In this document: one piece after another, positions 1 through 6,046 of the stretch
Numbering within the stretch: the stretch's first letter is position 1
Layout of the letters: each line of letters begins with the position of its first letter
Assembly: GCA_002694245.1 (NCBI GenBank)
Contig: NZLM01000070.1
Span: forward strand, 1-7,845
Reading direction: 5' to 3'
Length of the DNA: 7,845 nucleotides
From: Methanobacteriota archaeon
GTDB taxonomy: Archaea; Thermoplasmatota; Poseidoniia; Poseidoniales; Poseidoniaceae
Position numbers and translations under genes: made by a program
Notes under the pieces: generated by a model
Seen by the model: the letters and a program-made list of their open reading frames with translations, nothing else
Database searches by the model: none
What the model was told of the DNA's origin: nothing

Positions 1-192
1 AAGTGCTAATGGTTCCAAAACCGACCAACCATAACCCAAAATTGAATTGTGGTACCTTACCTTCAAATCACGCCCTATGAAATGCTTGAGTAGCTGCCTG
101 TAATCATACAGGTTCCGAATTATTTTTACAGGTGATGAAAGGAAAGGGAGTTTCCCGTCTCTACGGAGAACCTTGTTCTCAGAAACGCCCAT
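1..192 (-). CDS. ABC-2 type polysaccharide export permease, N-terminal fragment (partial at left edge)
   Basis: This is an open frame of 64 codons on the minus strand that starts with ATG at 192 and runs off the left edge of the window. The translation begins MGVSENKVLRRDGK. It then carries an amphipathic interface-helix segment (IRNLYDYRQLLKHFIGRDLK, residues 25-44) followed by VRYHNSILGYGWSVLEPLAL (45-64). The pattern R-D-(I/L)-K-V-R-Y-x(2)-S-x-L-G-x-x-W-x-x-L-x-P-L is the hallmark of the N terminus of Wzm/KpsM/TagG-type permeases. These form the membrane channel that, with an ATPase partner (Wzt/TagH type), exports lipid-linked polysaccharide. The first transmembrane helix would begin at the cut edge. 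A good ribosome binding site, AGGAG (198-202 on the plus strand), lies 5 nt before the ATG. It lies 73 bp downstream of the glutaredoxin in the same direction, so it may share that transcript. The family call is firm for so short a piece; the glycan exported is unknown. Confidence 0.8.
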   Translation of the reverse strand, partial: MGVSENKVLRRDGKLPFLSSPVKIIRNLYDYRQLLKHFIGRDLKVRYHNSILGYGWSVLEPLAL

Positions 193-197
193 AGAAA

Positions 198-202
198 CTC
201 CT
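198..202 (-). promoter_or_regulatory. Ribosome binding site of the ABC-2 permease
   Basis: On the minus strand AGGAG sits 5 nt upstream of the ATG at 192. This fixes the start of the partial permease gene at the left edge and shows that this genome uses Shine-Dalgarno leaders for at least some internal operon genes. Confidence 0.6.
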
Positions 203-265
203 GATTCAAACTACCTTTTCAATGAAACCGCCACAAGTTGGCTGTGTAATGCTTTTGCAGAGTCT

Positions 266-583
266 TCATTGTCGACCAGCATCGAACATTTCACGAAGGC
301 TACCATCGTTAAACATTTCAAGAGCTATGTCTGAACCGCCGATCAATTCACCATGTACGAATACCTGAGGCATTGTTGGAAAATCTGACCAAGCACAAAC
401 TGAGGGAATTGCACGTGGATCGCTTAGAATGTTAACAGATGCAAAAGGTTCCCCAAAGGATTGCATTACTTGCGCTGCTCTGTTTGAGAAACCGCATTGT
501 GCAGCCCCAGGTTCTCCTTTCATGAATAGCACAAGTGCGTGCTCGTCTACTATCGCTTGCAATTCTTCAGGTGTCCAGTCCAT
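266..583 (-). CDS. grxD: Monothiol CGFS glutaredoxin (Grx4/GrxD type)
   Basis: This is a 105-residue class II glutaredoxin. Such proteins use the CGFS active-site cysteine plus glutathione (or another low-molecular-weight thiol) to bind a bridging [2Fe-2S] cluster, and act in iron-sulfur carrier and iron-sensing roles in the cytoplasm, often together with BolA. Visible signatures are FMKGEP (20-25, with the thiol-contacting K22), CGFS at 30-33, WSDFPT (65-70), the cis-proline segment TMPQVFVHGELIGG (70-83) and SD (84-85). Length matches single-domain Grx4. An in-frame GTG at 592 would overlap the upstream bolA stop (GTGA), but the Shine-Dalgarno AAGGAG (592-597) runs into that GTG. The same element lies 8 nt before the ATG at 583, so I choose ATG 583. 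It follows bolA by 5 bp with this start, implying co-transcription. The family is common in aerobic bacteria and eukaryotes and less usual in archaea, so lateral acquisition is plausible. Confidence 0.92.
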   Translation of the reverse strand: MDWTPEELQAIVDEHALVLFMKGEPGAAQCGFSNRAAQVMQSFGEPFASVNILSDPRAIPSVCAWSDFPTMPQVFVHGELIGGSDIALEMFNDGSLREMFDAGRQ

Positions 584-588
584 TTGTC

Positions 589-912
589 TCACTCCTTGTT
601 TTGGTGTTTTTGAATCCGCTTAATGTGGATTCCTGTTCCTCCAGCATGTGGATGGAATACTGTATCTCCTGCTGATTCTGCTTGTGCAGGAGTCATGCAT
701 CTGATATCGATTGCATGAATTGGTCTTGGGATGTAGGGTTTGAAATGATTCAGGATTATCTTTTGTCGCTGCAGTGGCCGCATTCCCTCAAATGATTCTG
801 AGATTACACGTATGTGGAAATGATCCTGTGTTCCATTAAGATCGATTGCTTCAACATCACAATCTGGAATGACTGTGCGAATCTCTTCTTCTAGCCACTC
901 GCAGGTCACCAT
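589..912 (-). CDS. bolA: BolA-like protein, Fe-S partner of the glutaredoxin
   Basis: This is a 107-residue BolA/YrbA-family protein. BolA proteins pair with CGFS glutaredoxins to form [2Fe-2S]-bridged heterodimers involved in cluster delivery or iron regulation, and some bind DNA through a KH-like fold. The core reads DHFHIRVISESFEGM (30-44), RPLQRQKIILNHF (45-57) and the signature IHAIDIRCMTPAQAE (65-79), whose H66 corresponds to the invariant histidine that ligates the cluster in characterised Grx-BolA complexes. H31 and H33 are further candidate ligands. The tail after residue 80 (GDTVFHPHAGGTGIHIKRIQ) is unusual: roughly 27 residues rich in histidine and basic residues beyond the usual domain end. 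ATG at 912 is the only sensible start; no strong Shine-Dalgarno is visible. The gene is divergent from the flippase across 52 bp and is the first gene of a likely bolA-grx(-permease) transcript. Confidence 0.88.
   Translation of the reverse strand: MVTCEWLEEEIRTVIPDCDVEAIDLNGTQDHFHIRVISESFEGMRPLQRQKIILNHFKPYIPRPIHAIDIRCMTPAQAESAGDTVFHPHAGGTGIHIKRIQKHQNKE
592..597 (-). promoter_or_regulatory. Ribosome binding site deciding the glutaredoxin start
   Basis: AAGGAG on the minus strand, inside the last codons of bolA, lies 8 nt before the ATG at 583. It merges with the alternative GTG at 592 and so argues against that upstream start. Its position within bolA suggests translational coupling of the pair. 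Confidence 0.55.
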
Positions 913-964
913 ATCTCATCGGAGAAGGCACTGTGCTTTCAACCATTGTCTTGCTGGCCTACTC

Positions 965-2344
965 ATGCGGAGGCCAAAATTAGGGCGAGATACCTTGTGG
1001 TTGGCCTCTTCTGATGGGTTTGCAATAATCCTTGGGCTAATCGGGCAAATAATACTCGCAAAGGCTCTGTTGCAATCAGATTATGGGCTATTAGTGGTTA
1101 TTTTAGATGCCTTTGCTACCATGTATATTCTAATCGATGCAGGACTTCCAACGATTATCGCTAGAGATGTCCCGCGCTCGCCAGGAGCAAGTAGGAAGGC
1201 TGTAAGGCGAGTATTGAAACTACAAGCTCTAATTGCAATACCTTTCCTTATTGGTAGCGGAATCCTAGCCACCTTAGTTTGGGAAGAGGCCCCTCCCGGT
1301 CTTCTGTTTGCATGCTCTTTGGTAGCATTTGGACACATTATGTCATACCCGCACAAAGCGATGTTAAGAGCGATTGGAGAGGCTAGAATTGAGTCGCTGT
1401 TGAAATTGATTGAGAGAGCCATAACAACTGGATTTTACTGGCTTTTCCTATCAAATAACTACGATTCTCCTGAAATTTATGCGTGTGGATTTTCAATTGG
1501 TGTTTTTATTTCTCTAATTGCAACATTATGGATTGGAGAGAGGCTTTCACGGGACGAAGGTGATACTCTACCTGATTCATGGAATTCTAGCAAATCGTTG
1601 CTAATCTCGGCTCTTCCATTCGCTGTCACCTTAGGTATTCTACCATACGTCACTAAACTGGAAAAGTTCCTTCTTGCAGGATTAGCAACTTACGACGATG
1701 TGAGTTTGTACCATGTGGCTCAACTGGCTTGGATTGCAGGGCTAATGTTGCCACAAGCAATGAGGGCCGCATTGCTCCCTTACTTAGGGGAAGTTAGGGA
1801 TAAACCGCGTAAGTTTTCTTCTAGAATGCTCAAAGCACATCACTGGACAATAGCAATATTGCCTGTGGGAATAATCTCTGGTCATGTAATCGTTTCATTT
1901 TCTATTCCAAGAGTCTTTGATTCTGGGTATGCTCAAGCAGTCGAAATATTCGATATTCTGCTTGCTGGTTGGGCAATGACATTGCTGTCAATACCTTGGT
2001 ATGTGGCTTTGCAAGCTGGTAAGAATCCTTGGAGGTTCACTGGTTTGATTTCTCTAGTTATATTTGCTGCTGGTCTATCCGGTTGGATTCTAATCCCAAT
2101 TACCGGAGTTCAAGGCGCTGCATGGGCTAGTGTAATTGGCTGCTCTGTAATGCTTTCATTCTCAAAATTACTTTGTGGTGATAGTGATAGACTGACCGAT
2201 TTGTTAGGTTTGCTTTGTGTTGCAACTTGCTATTTCCTGTCGATTAACAGTAACCTAGCTTTAGTAGGCTTAATCACATTGATTCCAGCAAAGAATTCCA
2301 TTGATTTTTTACTTGCTCAAGCTGAAATCTCTGAGGAAGAGTAA
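965..2344 (+). CDS. Polysaccharide/oligosaccharide flippase (Wzx-like, MVF/MATE superfamily)
   Basis: This is a 459-residue, strongly hydrophobic protein with about a dozen predicted membrane segments, the size and character of Wzx/RfbX-type flippases that turn lipid-linked sugar units across the cytoplasmic membrane. Typical features are an N-terminal helix followed by GQIILAKALLQSDYG (27-41, matching the family's lar-lG-x-x-x-yG pattern), a basic loop RKAVRRVLKLQ, repeated amphipathic loops between helix pairs, and a C-terminal ITGVQGAAWASVIG segment matching the conserved G-x-x-G-A-A-x-A-x-x-I/L motif. The frame is open upstream to 869, but that part is antisense to bolA; ATG 965 is the first start clear of it. 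No ribosome binding site precedes it. The 3' end overlaps the convergent glycosyltransferase by 71 bp. With the glycosyltransferase and the ABC permease it suggests S-layer N-glycan or capsule-like polysaccharide assembly. The substrate cannot be read from sequence. Confidence 0.82.
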   Translation: MRRPKLGRDTLWLASSDGFAIILGLIGQIILAKALLQSDYGLLVVILDAFATMYILIDAGLPTIIARDVPRSPGASRKAVRRVLKLQALIAIPFLIGSGILATLVWEEAPPGLLFACSLVAFGHIMSYPHKAMLRAIGEARIESLLKLIERAITTGFYWLFLSNNYDSPEIYACGFSIGVFISLIATLWIGERLSRDEGDTLPDSWNSSKSLLISALPFAVTLGILPYVTKLEKFLLAGLATYDDVSLYHVAQLAWIAGLMLPQAMRAALLPYLGEVRDKPRKFSSRMLKAHHWTIAILPVGIISGHVIVSFSIPRVFDSGYAQAVEIFDILLAGWAMTLLSIPWYVALQAGKNPWRFTGLISLVIFAAGLSGWILIPITGVQGAAWASVIGCSVMLSFSKLLCGDSDRLTDLLGLLCVATCYFLSINSNLALVGLITLIPAKNSIDFLLAQAEISEEE

Positions 2345-3281
2345 CGTCTTGGCCGTTCTCTAGTCTGTCTTCTATTGCGTCTGCCAACACTGATACATCT
2401 GGTGAATAGACATCCATCCATTCATGCATATCTCCAACATCAACAGCCACTACAGGACAACCACAGGTAATTGCTTCCTTTGCGACAAGCGGTCCAGATT
2501 CTCGTGTCGATGTAATCAGACAAACGTCTGCAGCGAGCATCCTGTCCCAGACCATCGCTCTAGGTTGTTTCTTTAATGTGGTAATTCCGACTTTCCAGCC
2601 CCTTGTCTCTAATTCTTCTCCAACACGCAAGGCTAACAGGTGGTTTTTCTCTGGCCGCCTGGGATCTGCTGGGAATAAGATATCGATCTTGGATTTTCTA
2701 AATAATCCTCTGAACTTCTTGATTGGGTTATGCCATTCTTCATCGACATTAACATGACATGGAATTGTTATAGAATCAAACCTAGATAATGAATTAGAAA
2801 CTACCACCAACTTATCTGATGATTTTGCTAAAGCTTCGATCCTTTTTGATCTGTGGTCCGCTAACGCTACATCGAAGTCATGTCCATGAACAATTGCTAT
2901 CCATGGAACTTTGTACTTATTCGCAATTGATTTTGCAGCATATGCGACCGGCCATAGTGTATGACAAATTACAATGTCAGGTTTCCATGGAACTGTGATC
3001 CGAGATGCTGCCCACGCCGTAATTGAAGGAAATTCCGGCAACTCTAGGTGACGCTTTACTTCAACTGTAAAATCACCATGGTCATATTTTTTCGGCGCCT
3101 TTGCGACCCCCTCCATCGTTGAGCGTCTCGCTTCATTCATCTTCAGCATTCTAGGAAGTACATTCACAATTTTAACTTCATGACCTAAACTTGCCAATAA
3201 CTCTGCATGGTCGCTGACAAACGTCCCCCTAGCAACATTTTGCGGAATGGGGAATAGGCGCGAAACAAGCAGGATTCTCAT
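2274..3281 (-). CDS. GT-B fold glycosyltransferase, GT4 family (Glycos_transf_1)
   Basis: This is a 335-residue retaining-type glycosyltransferase that transfers a sugar from a nucleotide-sugar donor to a glycan or lipid acceptor at the cytoplasmic face of the membrane. The N-terminal acceptor domain starts with MRILLVSRLFPIP and the glycine-containing loop ARGTFVSDHAELLASLGHEV (17-36), then PDIVICHTLW (101-110) and IVHGHDFD (130-137). The donor domain begins near 200 with FPADPRRPEKNHLLAL (203-218), equivalent to the family's G-R-L-x-x-E-K-G loop. It also has the E-x7-E motif E261-SGPLVAK-E269 followed by GCPVVAVDVGDMHE (274-287). The protein is slightly short for the family (350-400 is usual), with a compact C-terminal helix. 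ATG 3281 lies 6 bp after the epimerase stop, with GAGTGA upstream as a weak ribosome binding site, so the two are probably one transcript. The last 23 codons overlap the convergent flippase gene. Sugar specificity is unknown. Confidence 0.85.
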   Translation of the reverse strand: MRILLVSRLFPIPQNVARGTFVSDHAELLASLGHEVKIVNVLPRMLKMNEARRSTMEGVAKAPKKYDHGDFTVEVKRHLELPEFPSITAWAASRITVPWKPDIVICHTLWPVAYAAKSIANKYKVPWIAIVHGHDFDVALADHRSKRIEALAKSSDKLVVVSNSLSRFDSITIPCHVNVDEEWHNPIKKFRGLFRKSKIDILFPADPRRPEKNHLLALRVGEELETRGWKVGITTLKKQPRAMVWDRMLAADVCLITSTRESGPLVAKEAITCGCPVVAVDVGDMHEWMDVYSPDVSVLADAIEDRLENGQDVTLPQRFQLEQVKNQWNSLLESM

Positions 3282-3287
3282 ACTGAA

Positions 3288-3959
3288 TCACTCTAGAGCG
3301 TTGTGTATTTCCAAAAGGTTGGTTGCTACACTAGCCTTGTCGTTGAATAAACCTGAACCAACAACGCAGTTTGATACTCCCCAATCCCTTAGCATAGCAA
3401 TATTGTGTGATTTTACACCACCATCAATTTGTATTTGGACAGGTCTACCACCGGCTGCAACCTGATCATCGATCGCCTGTTTTAGTCTTCGAATTTTTGT
3501 CTCTACTGTCGGTATGAACGACTGTCCGCCAAAGCCAGGATTTACACTCATAATCAGAACTAAGTCAAGTTCTGATAGAACTTCTAGTGCTGCTTCAATT
3601 GGCGTCCCTGGGTTAAGAGTGACTCCAACTGTCGCTCCAGCGTTTCTAATTGCTGCAAGCAACCTGTGAAGGTGTGTTACAGCCTCGACGTGTACAGAAA
3701 TGTGGTTACATCCTGCATCGATGTATTGCTGAAATGATTCTTCTGCATTGTTTACCATGAGGTGAGCATCAAAAATTGGCCCATCCCCTAAGGCTTTTCT
3801 CAATTTAGCGATCACTGGAGGGCCGAAGGTTAGATTGGGCACAAAATTACCGTCCATGATATCTAAATGGAGCCAATCAAGTCCTGCATCTACTGCCTCT
3901 TTACATGCATTACCTAAGTCGGCAAGGTCTGCTGTTAGAACTGACGGTGCGATAATCAC
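3288..3959 (-). CDS. rpe: Ribulose-phosphate 3-epimerase
   Basis: This 223-residue (beta/alpha)8-barrel enzyme interconverts D-ribulose 5-phosphate and D-xylulose 5-phosphate in the pentose phosphate network. All signatures are present: IIAPSVLTADLADLG (2-16), HLDIMDGNFVPNLTFGP (31-47), DAHLMV (64-69), NPGFGGQSF (140-148), IDGGV (178-182) and GSGLF (201-205). The metal and acid/base residues known from characterised enzymes map to H31, D33, H66 and D179, so it should be active. Length is standard. The start is GTG at 3959, since the protein begins directly at the first beta strand. AAGGGG (3966-3971) lies 6 nt upstream as a ribosome binding site, and no better start is seen. It is followed 6 bp later by the glycosyltransferase and is divergent from thioredoxin across about 100 bp. 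It may serve central metabolism, or provide pentose phosphates for sugar synthesis; the context does not decide. Confidence 0.95.
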   Translation of the reverse strand: MIIAPSVLTADLADLGNACKEAVDAGLDWLHLDIMDGNFVPNLTFGPPVIAKLRKALGDGPIFDAHLMVNNAEESFQQYIDAGCNHISVHVEAVTHLHRLLAAIRNAGATVGVTLNPGTPIEAALEVLSELDLVLIMSVNPGFGGQSFIPTVETKIRRLKQAIDDQVAAGGRPVQIQIDGGVKSHNIAMLRDWGVSNCVVGSGLFNDKASVATNLLEIHNALE

Positions 3960-3965
3960 AATTAT

Positions 3966-3971
3966 CCCCTT
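3966..3971 (-). promoter_or_regulatory. Ribosome binding site supporting the GTG start of rpe
   Basis: AAGGGG on the minus strand is 6 nt before the GTG at 3959. It supports this non-ATG start, which also gives the canonical epimerase N terminus. Confidence 0.45.
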
Positions 3972-4050
3972 GTGTCCTGCGAATAGGACTCACCCAAAGA
4001 GGATTGGGGTAGAAGCAAAGCCTCATAGCAGGGTGGGCGTAGGGTTACAT

Positions 4051-4056
4051 AGGTGA
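4051..4056 (+). promoter_or_regulatory. Ribosome binding site of thioredoxin
   Basis: AGGTGA precedes two consecutive ATG codons at 4058 and 4061. The spacing is 1 nt to the first and 4 nt to the second, so the second ATG is the likelier initiator. Confidence 0.5.
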
Positions 4057-4060
4057 GATG

Positions 4061-4390
4061 ATGGGTGAAGTAAAGACCGTTGACGACGCTGGTTTTGATG
4101 CAGCTGTTAGCGCTGATGAATGGGTTCTAGTAGACTTCTGGGCCCCATGGTGTGGACCATGCAAGGCACTTGGTCCAATTCTAGAGCAAGTTGCTGCCGA
4201 AACACCTGTAACTATCGCAAAGGTAAACACAGACACTGATTCCATGCACGCTGCAAAACTAGGAGTCAGAGGGATACCAGCGCTATTTCTATTCCACAAT
4301 GGGAAAATGGTCGCAAACCAAGCAGGAATGGTCCCCAAGCCAGTATTGATGAACTGGCTTAACCAACACATGTCTGCAGACGATTTCTAA
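4061..4390 (+). CDS. trxA: Thioredoxin
   Basis: This is a single-domain thioredoxin of 109 residues (110 if the preceding ATG at 4058 is used), a cytoplasmic disulfide reductant for enzymes such as ribonucleotide reductase and peroxiredoxins. Counting from the ATG at 4058, the active site WCGPC is at 31-35 within DFWAPWCGPCKALGP, with the buried D26 that tunes the cysteine pKa. The cis-proline is P74 in RGIPALFLFHNGK, and the helix after the active site is intact. Only the two catalytic cysteines are present. It lacks a signal peptide. The gene is divergent from rpe. Its TAA stop (4388-4390) directly abuts the TAA of the convergent STAND ATPase gene, leaving no space for a separate terminator. 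A thioredoxin reductase is not in the window. Confidence 0.95.
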   Translation: MGEVKTVDDAGFDAAVSADEWVLVDFWAPWCGPCKALGPILEQVAAETPVTIAKVNTDTDSMHAAKLGVRGIPALFLFHNGKMVANQAGMVPKPVLMNWLNQHMSADDF

Positions 4391-5941
4391 TTAGTCAAGA
4401 GACTTTTTTCTCAAACTAGATTGTATTCCAACCTCTCTTAGAAATCTTTCTCGAAGTGCTTCGTGTAACCACATTCCTTCATCAAGGTCCAACAGCAGAC
4501 CATAACTTAACAATCTCTCCGGGGGTTTTCCTTGCCAATTTACCGCTTTGGCTAACCTATCCCACTTGACTGGTGACTCAGATACGGCCAATGTTGCCAT
4601 CAACTCATACTCTGATTTCGGCATGTGATCAATTATCTCTTCATCTAGGAATCTTAACCAGTCCCCATGTGTTGTTTGGCCGTAGATCTCCAGCAACTCA
4701 AGAGCTAACGGGTGCCCTCCTGTTGCTTCGTGGATTTGCTCTGGTGTAGGCGGCTCACCCGACATATTTCCAACCCATTCTGAAATTTCGTCCACAGTAA
4801 GTCCCCTAAGCGGTAATTCTTGCACTATATTTCTGGTATGAACATCTCTTCTATCGTAAACATTGAGGGTTGTCCTCGATACCAAAATTACTCTAAGAGG
4901 TGCTTTTTTCGAAATGTCTAACAGAGCACCAAGTAGGTCATTAGATTCATTGGCCACATGGTGAACATCGTCTAAAACGATTAACCAATAAGGAGGTGGG
5001 CCTCCTTTTTCGTCCTGGAACCTCTCTCTGATAGCATCGGCATCTGTTAGATAAGCCAGTAACCGCCTTCTCCAAGAATCAATATCGAACACAGATCCCG
5101 GAGTTAGTGGCAGCGTTTCCATTATCTGGTATGGGTCGTGTTTATCATCTACTCCAAACCTGTGCAATAATGAAACTGCTAAGCCTACCGATTTATCCCA
5201 AGGCTGGCATGGGTACCAACAAACTGATAGATGTGGCAGCACATTTATTCGACTTGTCAACCAACTGGCGACTAGAGTAGATTTACCAATGCCTGCTATG
5301 CCGTGAATTACTAAACACGGAGAGGATTTGTCAAACCAAGAATCCATGTATTCTAGAGCGTCTAATCTACCATGCACAGGCCGAGTTTTTGGTGGAGATG
5401 TGTGATAAGTTGCATGCGCTCCGGCCAATAGTTTGAGTCTGCCAGGTGGTGGAAGATTCTCATCACCATCGCTCGCCTTGACTAGACCGAATCTGATGTC
5501 TCCAAAGGTCAAAACACCTTCGTGCTGAGAGTGCAACAAAATCTGTAAAATTGTTAATTCTGCTTGCAGCCTTTTTGCTGCAGAGCCTGCCTCAATCTCA
5601 AGAAGTGTGCCGGTTTGATCACGAATTAATACGTTCAATGTAGACAGTTCTTTGTTGCGTTTTTTTGCTTCAGTAATGCCACTCTCTGTCAATTGCCATG
5701 TCTTTTGTCGTCTGTCATCTCCTCGTATTGCACGTGTATGCTCACTAACCAATTTTGACTTTAACAAAGAACGCATTGCTCTACTTACATTTGGAGGATG
5801 TTGAGCACATGCTTCTGCAATTCCAGGCCTTGTTAAGGCCGGTGTTACAACAAACCTATCCGATTGCTCTATTTCGTTTAGAAGATGAAGCAGTATCCTA
5901 TCTCTGACCGGGATGTTTACCTTCGGAATATCTCCGGACAT
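4391..5941 (-). CDS. STAND-type P-loop NTPase with N-terminal winged helix, putative signal-responsive regulator
   Basis: This is a 516-residue multidomain protein. Residues about 10-95 look like a MarR/TrmB-type winged helix: RDRILLHLLNEIEQ, LTRPGIAEAC, NVSRAMRSLLKSKLVSE as recognition helix, then a basic wing GDDRRQKTWQLTESG. Residues 95-180 form a helical linker. The NTPase domain starts with VHGRLDAL (189-196), the GRE-like motif common before STAND P-loops. Walker A is GIAGIGKST (214-222) and Walker B LIVLDDV (320-326). A sensor-type arginine is in ILVSRTT (R356), and GGHPLALELL (408-417) matches the GxPLAL motif of NB-ARC/MalT-like ATPases. Residues 440-505 look like the second winged helix (LLSYGLLLDLDEGMWLHEAL). 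No TPR, WD40 or LRR sensor repeats follow, so it is shorter than typical STAND proteins. ATG 5941 is the clear start. It could be a transcription regulator or, less likely, a defence-type NTPase. Its target is unknown; the divergent surface-protein gene is a candidate. Confidence 0.8.
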   Translation of the reverse strand: MSGDIPKVNIPVRDRILLHLLNEIEQSDRFVVTPALTRPGIAEACAQHPPNVSRAMRSLLKSKLVSEHTRAIRGDDRRQKTWQLTESGITEAKKRNKELSTLNVLIRDQTGTLLEIEAGSAAKRLQAELTILQILLHSQHEGVLTFGDIRFGLVKASDGDENLPPPGRLKLLAGAHATYHTSPPKTRPVHGRLDALEYMDSWFDKSSPCLVIHGIAGIGKSTLVASWLTSRINVLPHLSVCWYPCQPWDKSVGLAVSLLHRFGVDDKHDPYQIMETLPLTPGSVFDIDSWRRRLLAYLTDADAIRERFQDEKGGPPPYWLIVLDDVHHVANESNDLLGALLDISKKAPLRVILVSRTTLNVYDRRDVHTRNIVQELPLRGLTVDEISEWVGNMSGEPPTPEQIHEATGGHPLALELLEIYGQTTHGDWLRFLDEEIIDHMPKSEYELMATLAVSESPVKWDRLAKAVNWQGKPPERLLSYGLLLDLDEGMWLHEALRERFLREVGIQSSLRKKSLD

Positions 5942-5978
5942 GGTTGTCGTAGAACGGATTTGACTTCAACTATTACCC

Positions 5979-5984
5979 AAATAT
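5979..5984 (-). promoter_or_regulatory. Possible TATA element for the STAND gene
   Basis: An AT-rich stretch (CACATATTTG on the minus strand) centred about 40 nt before the ATG at 5941 would place a transcript start roughly 15 nt upstream of the gene, by the usual archaeal spacing of about 25 nt. It is weak on its own and rests on position and base composition only. Confidence 0.25.
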
Positions 5985-6020
5985 GTGATTATTTCTTGTG
6001 AACAAAAACACCGTAAGTCC

Positions 6021-6028
6021 TTTATTAT
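6021..6028 (+). promoter_or_regulatory. Probable archaeal TATA box for the secreted propeller gene
   Basis: TTTATTAT is close to the archaeal TATA consensus and is centred 22-23 nt before the ATG at 6047. With normal spacing, transcription would begin at or within a few bases of the start codon, giving a leaderless mRNA. A second AT-rich piece (AATATAAC, 6031-6038) lies too close to serve the same start. GGGGA just before the ATG could alternatively be a weak ribosome binding site. Confidence 0.35.
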
Positions 6029-6046
6029 GCAATATAACGGGGACCT

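Noticed and set aside
97..112. Perfect hairpin CCTGTA-ATCA-TACAGG
   Set aside because: It lies inside the coding part of the ABC-2 permease, encodes the conserved N-terminal helix, and has no T tract; no reason to call it a terminator or operator.
219..269. A 16-codon ORF on the minus strand whose ATG overlaps the glutaredoxin stop (ATGA)
   Set aside because: It is very short, has no recognisable content, and has no Shine-Dalgarno element at a useful distance; the overlap is likely chance.
869..964. Upstream extension of the flippase frame by 32 codons starting at ATG 869
   Set aside because: The extension is antisense to the well-conserved N terminus of bolA, is low-complexity (Ser/His/Arg-rich) and is not membrane-like. 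ATG 965 gives a normal flippase N terminus.
1081..1422. 113-codon ORF on the minus strand inside the flippase gene
   Set aside because: It is an antisense shadow of a hydrophobic coding region with no family resemblance and no ribosome binding site.
4045..4371. 108-codon minus-strand ORF antisense to thioredoxin
   Set aside because: The plus strand encodes a complete thioredoxin with all active-site residues; the antisense frame has no recognisable features.
4391..5941. Defence-island interpretation (Avs-like or other antiviral STAND system)
   Set aside because: There is no nuclease, protease or other effector fused or adjacent, no sensor repeat domain, and the neighbours are housekeeping and surface genes. 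A regulatory role fits the terminal winged helix better.
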